A DNA stretch of 64,000 nt from Stenotrophomonas maltophilia (GTDB lineage: Bacteria > Pseudomonadota > Gammaproteobacteria > Xanthomonadales > Xanthomonadaceae), in contig NZ_CP037858.1 of assembly GCF_006974125.1 (NCBI RefSeq), forward strand, positions 3,472,001 to 3,536,000, written 5' to 3'. Below the pieces are notes generated by a model that searched no databases, was not told the DNA's origin, and saw only the letters and a program-made list of their open reading frames with translations. Both the position numbers and the translations under genes were made by a program. Shown here piece after piece: positions 17,560 to 26,106 of this stretch. Numbering within the stretch: position 1 is the first letter of the stretch; each line of letters starts with the position of its first letter.

Positions 17560-18561
17560 CTATCGCAGCGGCGTGCGCACGATGCCATGGGTGGCCATCA
17601 GCGTAAGGTCGCCCCCCAGCCGTGGCGAGTGGAACGGGCCGCGTGCATGCGCGGCATCGAACAGACCGCCATCGGGTGATCGCAACCGGTAGAACTCGAC
17701 CCAGCCGCTCGGTCTGCGGAGCGGCAGCTGTGCAACGCCGGTGTGTTGGTTGAACCATGCAGGGTCCTTGCTGCCTTCGATGACGCGACGGGCAAGGTGG
17801 TCGATGGCGTGATCCCTGCTGGCATACCAGTCCTGCCCGCGTAGCCGCGCCAGTTCGGCCATCATCACCAGTGGCGCCAGTGCGTAGTCGTGGTAGTGCA
17901 GGGCACGCTGCCCGCGGGCCATTTCCAGCGGCAGGCTGCCATCGTCCTGGACGTCATCGATGCCTTTCTGGAAGGCGGCGTGGCCGGCCTGCCACAGGGC
18001 GTCGTCGTCGGTGGCCAGGCCGGTCGCCAGCACGCCCAGGCCGCCCCAGTAGTAGTGGTTGTTGCGGCGCCGTTTCGGGTTGTCCCAGTAGGCCAGGTTG
18101 GCGCGTGCCAGCTGTTGCAGCCACGGATCGATGCGTGCGCGCTGCTGCGGGTCGGCCTGGTCGTGCACTTTCAGGTAGGCCATCGCCACGGCATCGAGCA
18201 TCCACTGCCGCATGTAGAACGACTGGTCGTTGTTGACCCGGATCATCTGCCCGAGCATCGCGCCTCCGTCTGCCCATGCACCCAGCCATGCCAGCGTGCA
18301 TTGCGCCGCTGCCGGGTCACCGTTGCGCAGATAGTCGTCGCTCATGCGCGCCACGTCGGCGGCATAGCGGTCCAGCGGCGCAGTGGCGTCCTTGTTCTGC
18401 TGTTGCAGTGCCGGGTCGATCACCGAGCCGGCCTGGTCGGTGTAGTAGCCCAGGGCACGGATGTCGGGCTGGCCGGGCGGTGGTGGAGGGCAGGCGGCGA
18501 AGGCACAGGCGCTGGCCAGCAGCGTGGGCAGCAGTGCAAGACGGAGCAGAGGGAGAGACAT
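17560..18561 (-). CDS. PL5 family alginate/polyuronate lyase (Smlt1473-like)
   Basis: A 333-residue periplasmic lyase of the alginate lyase AlgL family. The signal peptide is MSLPLLRLALLPTLLASACA, with mature protein from FAACPPPP. Family landmarks are NNHYYWGGLGVLATG, RALHYHDYALAPL and WFNQHTG, which carry the Asn/His/Tyr residues of the beta-elimination site. From memory it is very close to Smlt1473 of S. maltophilia K279a, shown to cleave several polyuronates (alginate, polyglucuronate, hyaluronan) depending on pH. No alginate biosynthesis genes are nearby, so it is probably catabolic or a biofilm-modifying enzyme rather than part of alginate export. ATG 18561 starts the signal peptide. 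Confidence 0.9.
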   Translation of the reverse strand: MSLPLLRLALLPTLLASACAFAACPPPPPGQPDIRALGYYTDQAGSVIDPALQQQNKDATAPLDRYAADVARMSDDYLRNGDPAAAQCTLAWLGAWADGGAMLGQMIRVNNDQSFYMRQWMLDAVAMAYLKVHDQADPQQRARIDPWLQQLARANLAYWDNPKRRRNNHYYWGGLGVLATGLATDDDALWQAGHAAFQKGIDDVQDDGSLPLEMARGQRALHYHDYALAPLVMMAELARLRGQDWYASRDHAIDHLARRVIEGSKDPAWFNQHTGVAQLPLRRPSGWVEFYRLRSPDGGLFDAAHARGPFHSPRLGGDLTLMATHGIVRTPLR

Positions 18562-18651
18562 GGACGCTGGTGGAAGGGAGAACCCGGCGAACGATGCGCC
18601 CGTGCATGTTGCCGGTGCGTGATGCAGCCGCGGCTCCCGCCACCGCATGTA

Positions 18652-18680
18652 GAAACGGCCCGGGTTTGCCCGGGCCGTTC
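18652..18680 (-). terminator. Intrinsic terminator of the DUF885 gene
   Basis: AACGGCCCGGG (654-664 of this kb) pairs perfectly with CCCGGGCCGTT (669-679) around a 4-base loop. On the minus strand the stem is followed by TTTCT. It lies about 25 bases past the DUF885 stop, and ahead of the lyase gene. Confidence 0.75.
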
Positions 18681-18704
18681 CGTTTGCAACTTACACCACC
18701 CCGA

Positions 18705-20514
18705 TCATTCGATCGGCTGGTCCAGCATCAGCTGGCGGGCGAAACGTACCGGCGGTGCGCCGTAGGACAGCATCTGGTCGTGGTAGGCCTTCAGGTTGAA
18801 CTTGTCGCCCAGCTTCTCCTGCACCGCCTTGCGGGTGTCGAAGTGTTCCTGCGCACCGACGAAGTAGGTCGGCAGCTGCGCCGACGTCAGCTGTGCGCGC
18901 ACCCACTTGCCCGAGGCTTCGCTTTCCTGCTGGAACGCGTCGTGGGTCATCAGGTGCATCGCCTTCTCGCGATCCCAGTTGTCCACGTGCACGCCCTGGT
19001 CGAGGATCGCGTTGGAGATCGTGCGCAGGTAGAACTTCAGCTGTACCAGGTGGAACAACGGGTCGTTGTTGAGGTAGCCCTGCTCCTGCATCATGCGCTC
19101 GGTGTAGACCGCCCAGCCTTCGGCGAACAGGCCCGAACGCAGCACCGCACGCAGGGTGGAGGGGAACTTGGCCGAGTGCCAGCCCTCCAGGTAGTGGCCC
19201 GGGGTGCCTTCGTGGATGCTGAGCAGGTGGATCATGCGCGAGTTGTATTCACGCAGGAACGAGTCGACCTGCTTGTCGTTCCAGTCGTCCGGAATCGGCG
19301 ACACGGCGTAGAAGGTCTTCAGGTTCTTGTCCAGCGGGCCCGGCGAATCGCAGTAGGCCACGGCCACGCCACGCTGGAATTCCGGCATCAGGATGATGTC
19401 CACCGGTGCGTCGGGCAGGGTCATCAGGTCGTGCTCGCGCACGAACGCAGTGGACTGGTCCAGCGCGGCCTTGGCATCGTCGACGACCTTGTCGCGTGCC
19501 GGCTTGTCGGCGTAGGCCAGTTCCAGCGCGGCCTCGATCGCCTTCTGCTGCTGCTCGTCGGTCGGCTGGGCCGGCATCTCCGGCGCACCCGGCTTGTCCT
19601 TCAGCACGGTCTGCGCGATGCCGTACATGTCCTCGCGCACGCGCTTGAGTTCGGCACGCGCGCGCTCACCGATCTCCTGGCGCGACAGCGAGGAGCTCAG
19701 CGCGAACTTCAGCTTCTGGTCGTACTTTTCCGCACCGATGCGGAAGTCGCCCTTGGCATTCGGCACCAGGGTCTTGTCCAGCCAGGTCTGCTGCTCGTCC
19801 ACGGCCTTCTTCAGGCCGTCGATGGCGGCCTGCAGGCGCTGCTGGTCGGCCTGCGGCAGTTCGCCGATGTGGGGGGGTGATGAAGGTATCGACGATGCTG
19901 AGGATGCCCTTGTTCTGCTTGGCCACCGTCTCGGCATGGATCTTCGGTACGCGGGCCGGATCCAGGTTCTCGCGGGCCTGGGCGAAGATCGCCGGCAGCT
20001 TCTCCATGCGTGCGGTGGCTGACTTCAGGCGCTCCGGCAGCGGTGCGAATTCACGCGCCATCAGGCCGTAGATCGCGCTGCCGGCGATGCCGTTGTACAG
20101 CTGCGGGTCCCACTTGCCGGACTGCAGCACTTCGGCGTTCCAGATTTCCGACTGCAGCTGGTTGCGCAGGATCGCCGCGTCCACCTGGTTCTCGCGGCCC
20201 AGCTTGGCCACTTCGATCTTGTCCAGCTCGCCCAGCAGTGCCTTGTAGGCGGCCACGGTCTTCTGCTGGCCGGCGGCGCTGAGGTCGTCCAGCTCGCTGT
20301 CGTAGCGATGGTCACCGATCTGGGTGGCGCTGACCGGCGACAGCTGCATCCAGGTGTCCAGGGCGCGCTTGGACAGATCGGCGAAGGCGGCATCGACCGC
20401 CGCGTCACCGGCCTGCTGGCTGGCGGCCGGGGTGGAACCGTTGGTCGGGGCGTCGGCCGGCTGGCAACCGGCGAGGGCGGCGACCAGGGCGAGGGCAAGA
20501 AGATGCGGGCGCAT
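18705..20514 (-). pseudogene. DUF885 lipoprotein peptidase, frameshifted in a G7 tract
   Basis: Two overlapping frames together make one DUF885 protein of about 602 residues. The N-terminal part (from ATG 20514) has a lipoprotein signal LALVAALAGC and runs to SIVDTFITPP. The C-terminal part resumes in another frame at HIGELPQADQQRL and contains the metallopeptidase-like HEGTPGHYLEGW motif and GLFAEGWAVYTERMM. The switch falls exactly on seven G residues at 19871-19877 (C7 on the coding strand). Six would give a continuous frame through FITPHIGEL. So this is either a one-base insertion, a slippery contingency tract, or a homopolymer read error. If intact it would be an outer- or inner-membrane-anchored peptidase. 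A terminator hairpin follows. Confidence 0.88.
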
Positions 20515-20626
20515 CGGCGTTCCTGTACAGGGTCAAACCCCGAGCATAGGGCGCCGGAGCTGCTTTGTCCCCGTGCCATAGGATTACCATGGGCGCAGAC
20601 ACGGACCCTCCAGCGGAGCACAGGAC

Positions 20627-20983
20627 ATGGAATACCAGGGAAGCTGCCATTGCGGCAGGATCGCATTCACCGTACAGGCCGAGGCGCCGATCAGCGACGT
20701 CATCGACTGCAACTGCTCGATGTGCCGTCGCCGCGGCAGCCTGCTGTGGTTCGCCCCGCGCGAAGCGTTCCAGCTGAGCACCGATCCGGCGGACGTGGCC
20801 ACCTACCACTTCAACAAGGCCCATATCGATCATCACCATTGCCGCGAATGCGGCATTGCCCCCTACAGCGAGGCGGTGGATCCGCGCAGCGGTACACCGA
20901 TGGTGGCGGTGAACGTGCGCTGCGTGCCGCAGGTGGATCTGGCCGGTCTTTCGGTGACCTCCTACAACGGAGCCGCGCTGTGA
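20627..20983 (+). CDS. GFA-family (glutathione-dependent formaldehyde-activating enzyme-like) zinc protein
   Basis: A 118-residue protein with the GFA/CENP-V fold. Conserved zinc ligands are visible as CHCG (~7-10), CNCSMC (~31-36) and CRECG (~81-85). Founding members bind glutathione and were linked to S-hydroxymethylglutathione formation, but many relatives have no known reaction. ATG 20627 has an AGGA just upstream. Its stop overlaps the GTG start of the DUF4349 gene (GTGA), so the two are probably co-translated, although no functional link is obvious. Confidence 0.85.
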   Translation: MEYQGSCHCGRIAFTVQAEAPISDVIDCNCSMCRRRGSLLWFAPREAFQLSTDPADVATYHFNKAHIDHHHCRECGIAPYSEAVDPRSGTPMVAVNVRCVPQVDLAGLSVTSYNGAAL

Positions 20984-21795
20984 GGCCGCTGCGCGCGTGG
21001 ACGCGCACGCTGGCCATGCCGGTGCTGCTGCTGGCGCTGGGCGCCTGCGCCAAGCAGGGCGACATGGCGGCGGATGCGGGCGCCACGGCGGCCGAGGCTG
21101 CCATCGCTTCACCGGAAGGCGCGTTCCTTGCCTACGAACACGATGTGCAGGTGCAGCTGGAGGCGGCGCAGATCGCACCGCGCATCCAGCAGATCGCCCA
21201 GGCGTGCCAGAGCGCGAAGTTCGGCGATTGTGCGGTGCTGCAGGTCGATCAGCGCAGTGGCGAGCAGCCCAGCGGCGAGGTCAAGGTGCGGATTGCACCG
21301 AAGGGCACCGAGCCGCTGATCGCGATGGCCGGTGAGGGCGGCACGCTGCAGTCACGCAACACGCGTGCCGAGGACCTCGCGCAGGCCGTGGCCGACACCG
21401 CGCTGACCAAGGCGCGGCTGGAGAAGGAACACGCGCGGCTGCTGTCCTACCAGGATCGCAAGGACCTGAAGATCGAAGACCTGATGGCGATCACTACACG
21501 GCTGTCGGAGATCGAGGCCGGTGTCGAGCAGGCCAACAAGGATGCAGCGCAGCAGCGTCGGCGCATCGATACCCAGCTGGTGACGATCCACTTCGACACC
21601 ACCTCGGGCCAGCGCAGCCGCAGCGAGATCGGCGAGGCGCTGAGCGAGTCGGGCGGCATCCTCAGCACCAGCATTGCGTTCCTGATCCGCGCCGCCGCAG
21701 CGCTGCTGCCGGTGGCGGTGCTCGCCTTGATCGCGGCCTGGGGTGTGCGGGCGTGGTTGCGCCGCCGCCGTCGCAAGCTGCCGCCCAACCTCTGA
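20980..21795 (+). CDS. DUF4349 membrane-anchored lipoprotein
   Basis: A 271-residue envelope protein. The N-terminus VRPLRAWTRTLAMPVLLLALGAC ends in a lipobox with Cys at ~23. The central part contains a DUF4349 domain with a helical, coiled-coil-like stretch (~135-190, TKARLEKEHARLLSYQDR). A single C-terminal membrane helix (LIRAAAALLPVAVLALIAAWGV) is followed by a basic tail RRRRRK. This is the usual DUF4349 layout; function unknown. GTG 20980 is chosen because it starts the signal and overlaps the GFA stop by four bases; ATG 21016 is an internal alternative that would shorten the signal n-region. Confidence 0.78.
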   Translation: MRPLRAWTRTLAMPVLLLALGACAKQGDMAADAGATAAEAAIASPEGAFLAYEHDVQVQLEAAQIAPRIQQIAQACQSAKFGDCAVLQVDQRSGEQPSGEVKVRIAPKGTEPLIAMAGEGGTLQSRNTRAEDLAQAVADTALTKARLEKEHARLLSYQDRKDLKIEDLMAITTRLSEIEAGVEQANKDAAQQRRRIDTQLVTIHFDTTSGQRSRSEIGEALSESGGILSTSIAFLIRAAAALLPVAVLALIAAWGVRAWLRRRRRKLPPNL

Positions 21796-21826
21796 GGTGA
21801 AGGCTGATGCCGGCAGCCGGCCGGCA

Positions 21827-22120
21827 TCAGCCCTCGTCGGTCTCGTACTCGACGAACACATCCAGCTCCAGCGCCAGTTCCTGCACGGCATCGCGCACCT
21901 TCTGCGCGGTGCTTTCATTGCCGACTTCCACTTCCAGTTCGTGGATGCCCGGGCCGATGTCGTCGGACAGCCCGGCCGAACTGGAGTCGTCGTCGTCCAT
22001 GTGCGGCATCAGGTCGTCGGTTTCCTCGACATGCTCGATGCCTTCCAGGCCGAGCAGTAGATCGCTGATGGCGCGGGCGTCGTCTTCGGTTCCGGTGATG
22101 CGCAGTCGCAGCATGGCCAT
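21827..22120 (-). CDS. Small acidic conserved hypothetical protein
   Basis: A 97-residue, strongly acidic protein (MAMLRLRITGTEDDARAIS, then a DDDDSSS run). The N-terminal half looks like a short beta-alpha-beta (ferredoxin-like or ACT-like) unit: LRLRITGTEDDARAISDLLL, then GIEHVEE. The C-terminal half repeats a similar pattern, ELEVEVGNESTAQKVRDAVQ. I do not recognise a named family. It is convergent with the DUF4349 gene and has codon use like its neighbours. ATG 22114 is a second possible start. Confidence 0.6.
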   Translation of the reverse strand: MAMLRLRITGTEDDARAISDLLLGLEGIEHVEETDDLMPHMDDDDSSSAGLSDDIGPGIHELEVEVGNESTAQKVRDAVQELALELDVFVEYETDEG

Positions 22121-22188
22121 GGCATAGGTACGTTGTGGGTTCGCCAGCAGCCTAGCCAGCGTGAAGAAAAGAGCGGGTGAGGGCGCAG

Positions 22189-23133
22189 TCAGCCGCGCGT
22201 GGCAGGGCGCCCCAACAGACTGTCCGGCAGCGCGGGAATCGGCGTGCGCTCGTCCTGCGCCTGCTCCAGCAACCAGTCGATGAACAGGCGTGCCGCAGGG
22301 CTCGGCGGCTGCCCTTCGGCATGCACCACGTAGTAGGCGTAGCGGGCCTTCAGCGCAGGGCCGGGCAGGCGCACCACTTCATAGCGCTGCAGGTAGGGCT
22401 GGGCGACGTGGGTGCGCGCCAGCACCGCGCCCATGCCATACACCGCTGCACGCATCGCATCGGTGCTGTCGGCGAAGGTGTGCATCGGCGGCAGCGGCGA
22501 CGGCGGGCGTACACCGGCGTGGCGGAACCAGTCACGCCAGCCCTGCGGTGACAGATCGGTCAGCAGCGGCAATCCAGCGATGCGCGCCGGGTCGTCCAGG
22601 ATTTCGACGCCGGCGAGCGCGGGTGAGGCTACGGGGAACAGATAGTCGTCCATCAGATGCTGCGCGCGCAGGCCCGGCCATTGCCCCAGCCCGTAGCGGA
22701 TGCCGACTTCGGGGCCGTTGTCGTCGTAGCGATCCAGCCCGCTGCCGGTATGCAGTTCGATGCGGATATGCGGATGCGCCTGGGTGAAGCGCGGCAGGCG
22801 TGGCAACAGCCAGCAGTAGGACAGCGAGCGCAGGGTGGTGATCCGCAGCGGTACGCTGTCGGCATCGGGGTGCAGATGGTGGGCAACCGCTGCGACGTCG
22901 GTGAACGCAGCGCTGGCGGCGTCGGCCAGCTGTCGGCCTTCGGCGGTCAGGCGCACGCCGCGGGCGTGGCGCAGGAACAGGCGTACTTCCAGCACTTCTT
23001 CCAGACGGCGCACATGGTGGCTGACCGCGCTGGCGGTCAGGTGCAGTTCCTGAGCGGCCTGGGCGAAGTTCTGGTGGCGTGCGGCGACCGCGAACACGGC
23101 CAGTGCGGGGAGCAGGGAAGGGCGTAGCTGCAT
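22189..23133 (-). CDS. LysR-family transcriptional regulator (GcvA-like subgroup)
   Basis: A 314-residue regulator. The N-terminal winged helix-turn-helix is clear: LAVFAVAARHQNFAQAAQELHLTASAVSHHVRRLEEVLEVRLFLR (quoted here only as a region, residues ~10-54). A periplasmic-binding-protein-like effector domain follows (~90-295). The HTASAVSHHVRRLE form is typical of the GcvA/AmpR branch. ATG 23133 begins the domain. It is divergent from an EamA transporter with 115 bases between starts, a common arrangement in which the LysR protein controls the exporter and itself. Confidence 0.88.
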   Translation of the reverse strand: MQLRPSLLPALAVFAVAARHQNFAQAAQELHLTASAVSHHVRRLEEVLEVRLFLRHARGVRLTAEGRQLADAASAAFTDVAAVAHHLHPDADSVPLRITTLRSLSYCWLLPRLPRFTQAHPHIRIELHTGSGLDRYDDNGPEVGIRYGLGQWPGLRAQHLMDDYLFPVASPALAGVEILDDPARIAGLPLLTDLSPQGWRDWFRHAGVRPPSPLPPMHTFADSTDAMRAAVYGMGAVLARTHVAQPYLQRYEVVRLPGPALKARYAYYVVHAEGQPPSPAARLFIDWLLEQAQDERTPIPALPDSLLGRPATRG

Positions 23134-23248
23134 GTCGAGCCTCAAACCATATTTGTGGCTGGCAGCGATACTACGCGCTTGTGTGGCGGGCGTCTGCGCC
23201 TGATCCTGTCTGCCTTGGCACGAAACAGACGATGGACGGAGGCACGGC

Positions 23249-24121
23249 ATGAATGCGGTCCCACAGGCGGCCGAGCGCGACTGGCGCACGCCGCTGGAAT
23301 TGACCCTGCTGGGCGCCATCTGGGGCTGCTCGTTCCTGTTCATGCGGGTGGCGGTGCCGTCGTTCGGCCCGTTCGCGCTGGTCGAGGTACGGCTGGTGCT
23401 GGGAGCGCTGGTGCTGCTGCCGTTCCTGTGGCGTGCCCGCGCGCAGTTCCCGCCGCGGCGCTGGCTGTGGCTTGCACCGATCGGCCTGATCAACTCGGCG
23501 CTGCCGTTCGTGCTGTTTGCCTATGCCGCCGAACAGGCGCCGGCCGCGATCGGTGCGATCTGCAATGCGATGACGGTGCTGTTCGCCGCGCTGATCGCTT
23601 TCCTGTTCTTCGGTGAAAAGATCGGCATGCGCCGTGCCGGTGCGCTGCTGGTCGGCTTTGCCGGCGTGGTGGTGCTGGCCACCGCCAAGGTCTCGGGCCT
23701 GAGCATCGGCACCGCGGTGCTGGCCGGCGCGGCGGCTTCGCTGCTGTACGGCCTGGGCGTGAACCTGGTGAAGCGGCACATGACCGGCCTGCCGTCGGCC
23801 GCGGCTGCGGCAGCCACGCTGTCGTGTGCCTCGCTGTGGATGCTGCCGATGGCGGTGAGCCACTGGCCGCAGGCGGCGATTCCGCTGAAGGCCTGGGGCG
23901 CGGCGATCGCCTTGGGCGTAGCCTGCACCGGGCTGGCGTTCCTGATGTTCTACCGCCTGATCGGCCGCATCGGCCCGTCACGCGCGTCGACGGTGACCTA
24001 CCTGATTCCGCTGTTTGGTGCGGCGTTTGCGTGGTTGTTCCTGGGTGAGGCGGTGACGGTGCAGATGCTGATTGCCGGTGTGCTGATTCTGGGTAGCGTG
24101 GCGGTGAGTCAGAAGGGCTGA
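23249..24121 (+). CDS. EamA-family (DMT) transporter, LysR-linked
   Basis: A 290-residue, ten-helix inner-membrane permease with two EamA repeats. It starts with LTLLGAIWGCSFLFMRVAVPSFGP and ends with a GEAVTVQMLIAGVLILGSVAV helix. Substrate unknown; the divergent LysR gene suggests inducible export of a metabolite or toxic compound. ATG 23249 is preceded by GGAGG. A long palindromic repeat begins about 15 bases after its stop, which may terminate transcription. Confidence 0.87.
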   Translation: MNAVPQAAERDWRTPLELTLLGAIWGCSFLFMRVAVPSFGPFALVEVRLVLGALVLLPFLWRARAQFPPRRWLWLAPIGLINSALPFVLFAYAAEQAPAAIGAICNAMTVLFAALIAFLFFGEKIGMRRAGALLVGFAGVVVLATAKVSGLSIGTAVLAGAAASLLYGLGVNLVKRHMTGLPSAAAAAATLSCASLWMLPMAVSHWPQAAIPLKAWGAAIALGVACTGLAFLMFYRLIGRIGPSRASTVTYLIPLFGAAFAWLFLGEAVTVQMLIAGVLILGSVAVSQKG

Positions 24122-24136
24122 GGAATTGGCGTTTTG

Positions 24137-24692
24137 CGCGTTGCGCGTGCTGAAGGTGCTTCACTGTTCATGGGCGTTACTTTTCTTTGTACGCAAAGAA
24201 AAGTAACCAAAAGAAACGTTCCGCCGGCCGCGAGCCGGTGCTGCGCACCGGTGCCCTGCGCTCCTCGGCCCGTCGAGGGACGGCGCGGGAACTCGCTGCG
24301 CTCAGACACCCGCGCCTCTTCGCCCTCGCCGGACCTGCGGTGCTCGGCTCGCTCAAGGCGGATCCAAGATCAAAGGCAGAAGCGGTCGCTTCGCTCGCCG
24401 GGCCCGGCCCGGCCCGGCACTACCATGCATCGTCGTGCAGCTGTGGCTCTTGACCTTGGGTCCGCCTTGAGTGAGCCGAGCATCGCAGGGGAATCAGGGG
24501 CGAAGAGGTGCAGATGTCTGAGCGCAGCGAGTTCGGCACCGTCCCCTGATTCACCGAGAAGCGCAGGGGACCGACGTGCGAAGCACGGCGGCTCGCGACC
24601 TGGCGGCGCGTTTCTTTTGGTTACTTTTCTTTTCGCGCGAAAAGAAAAGTGACGTCCATGAACAGTGAAGCACCTTCAGCACGCGTCACGCG
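24137..24692. repeat. About 556-bp imperfect palindrome with terminal hairpins
   Basis: The 581-base gap between the EamA gene and the cyclophilin gene is filled by one giant inverted repeat. The outer ~50 bases (GCGTGCTGAAGGTGCTTCAC at left) recur inverted at the right end nearly identically. Each arm next carries a hairpin built on GTTACTTTTCTTT (24176-24207 and 24620-24653). Then come a TTCTTTTGG-type spacer, a GAGCCGGTG or related GC stem, and a core containing GTCTGAGCGCAGCGAGTTC in both arms. The centre is near 24390-24440 (GCCCGGCCCGG run). Short spurious ORFs cross it. A single arm of the same element occurs at 29926-30131. No transposase or target duplication is seen. Confidence 0.85.
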
Positions 24693-24702
24693 CAGGAAAC
24701 CA

Positions 24703-25605
24703 TCAGCGCACCGGCACCGGAATATTGCAGAGGTCGATATGCCCGGCCGGTCGCTTGTAGAAATCATCCACGCGATTACGCCGTGCCTCCACCGTATCGG
24801 CGAAGGTCTTCGAATCGGTACGCAGCACCTGGATCTGCGTGCGCTCTGCGGCCGGCACGTCGCTGGCGCGGCGGATCGACACGATCGGCGTGCGCAGTTT
24901 CGGGTCTTGGTAGAAGCCCATCGGCGCGGGCCCGCGCGGTGTTGCGCTGAGCAGTTCCATGCCCTTCAGCACGCGACCGACCAGGGTGATGTTGCGGTCC
25001 AGTTGGCGCGGCGACTGGCCGGTCACCACGTACAGTTCGGCACCGATGCTGCTGTCTTCCTCGTTGCTGCGGCCGGCGCCGAGCATCCCGTAGCAGTGGG
25101 CCAGCCAGGCCTTGCCGGCCTGCGGATCCTGGCCCACCGGGAAACCGTCGACGAACCCGGTCTGCGCGGCCCAGCCATCGCGGTCGGGCAGCACGCTCAC
25201 CTTCAGGCCGGCGCTGGCGCGTTCGAACTCGGCTGGCAGCTTGCGCGCGGCACTGCCGAACGGCTTGGCCTTGGCCGCGTCATCGGCGTCGGCATCGCCG
25301 AACTGCACCACGAAGTTGTCCTGCGAGCGGTAGATGCTGGTGCCGTCCCAGAAGTGCTCGTGGGCGAAGGTCTGGATGTTGGCGACATGGCGCGGGGCGA
25401 ACTGCGGCGCCAGTTCGATGATCACCCGCCCGGCCGGCAGGTCCATGTACAGCAGGTTGGCCGGATCCGGGGTGCGCCAGTCGCTGGCCGCTGAAGCATC
25501 GAGAATCTGCTGCGGGCTGCGGTACGGGGTGGCCGCGCTGGCCAGGGCGGGGAGCAGGCAGGCGAGGGCGAGGGCGGTCAGGGCAAGGCGACGACGGTGC
25601 GGCAT
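24703..25605 (-). CDS. Periplasmic cyclophilin-type peptidyl-prolyl isomerase
   Basis: A 300-residue exported protein with a signal peptide ([19 protein letters not shown]). The cyclophilin core is recognisable from [22 protein letters not shown], then [20 protein letters not shown], and later [10 protein letters not shown]. The family speeds cis-trans isomerisation at proline in folding proteins. The sequence has a long insert between the strands (~120-210) and an extra C-terminal segment with a Cys near the end, and several classical active-site residues are not evident, so catalysis is less certain than the fold. The stop lies 10 bases inside from the right end of the large palindrome. Confidence 0.82.
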   Translation of the reverse strand: MPHRRRLALTALALACLLPALASAATPYRSPQQILDASAASDWRTPDPANLLYMDLPAGRVIIELAPQFAPRHVANIQTFAHEHFWDGTSIYRSQDNFVVQFGDADADDAAKAKPFGSAARKLPAEFERASAGLKVSVLPDRDGWAAQTGFVDGFPVGQDPQAGKAWLAHCYGMLGAGRSNEEDSSIGAELYVVTGQSPRQLDRNITLVGRVLKGMELLSATPRGPAPMGFYQDPKLRTPIVSIRRASDVPAAERTQIQVLRTDSKTFADTVEARRNRVDDFYKRPAGHIDLCNIPVPVR

Positions 25606-25705
25606 GGGAACCCCGGAACATGAACAAGGCTTCGATTCTGCGCGAGCGGCCGGGTCTCGCCAACCGGCACGATGACTAACGACACATTCGCTATACCGAA
25701 CTTCG

Positions 25706-25730
25706 CACTACTGTGGACTTCAACGTAGTG
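25706..25730 (+). promoter_or_regulatory. Candidate PadR operator (CACTAC-N13-GTAGTG)
   Basis: CACTAC (706-711 of this kb) and GTAGTG (725-730) form a 6+6 palindrome 10 bases before the PadR start. PadR regulators commonly repress their own operons by binding such dyads. Only position and symmetry support this. Confidence 0.4.
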
Positions 25731-25740
25731 GAGGCCGGTC

Positions 25741-26106
25741 ATGTCCGAGGACGATGTCCACCTGAAGAAGTTCCAGAAGGAGCTCAGCGCTGGAACGGTG
25801 TCGCTGGCCCTGCTGGCAGTGCTGGCCCGGGCCGGCGAGCCGCTGTACGGCTACCTCATTGCCAAGGAGCTGGAACGAGTGGGCGAGGGCGTGCTGAGCG
25901 GCAAGCAGAGCGCGCTGTACCCGGTGCTGCGCAACCTGGAGGGCGCCGGCCTGCTGGAAAGCCATGTGGAACCGTCCAGCAGCGGGCCGCCGCGGCGCTA
26001 CTACCGCATCAATGAACGTGGCCGCGAGGTGCTGGCGCAATGGCGCCAGGCCTGGCAGGCCACCCGCGATTCCGTCGATTCCGTGTTGGAGGGGGTACCG
26101 CAATGA
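25741..26106 (+). CDS. PadR-family transcriptional regulator
   Basis: A 121-residue winged-helix protein. The PadR pattern is clear: FQKELSAGTVSLALLAVLAR, then PLYGYLIAKELERVGEG, then GKQSALYPVLRNLEGAGLLE and PPRRYYRINERGREVL. These proteins act as dimers and usually repress a neighbouring membrane or efflux gene. Its stop overlaps the ATG of the next gene (ATGA), so both form one operon. An inverted repeat before the start is a possible autoregulatory site. Confidence 0.9.
   Translation: MSEDDVHLKKFQKELSAGTVSLALLAVLARAGEPLYGYLIAKELERVGEGVLSGKQSALYPVLRNLEGAGLLESHVEPSSSGPPRRYYRINERGREVLAQWRQAWQATRDSVDSVLEGVPQ

Noticed and set aside
23143..23158. CAAA-N5-TTTG dyad between the LysR and EamA genes as an operator
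   Set aside because: Too short and AT-rich by chance; only the divergent arrangement supports a regulatory role.
24109..24652. Short ORFs (MSERSEF... and similar) inside the long palindrome
   Set aside because: They arise from both arms of a repeat on both strands, read into the terminal hairpin, and look like spurious annotations.
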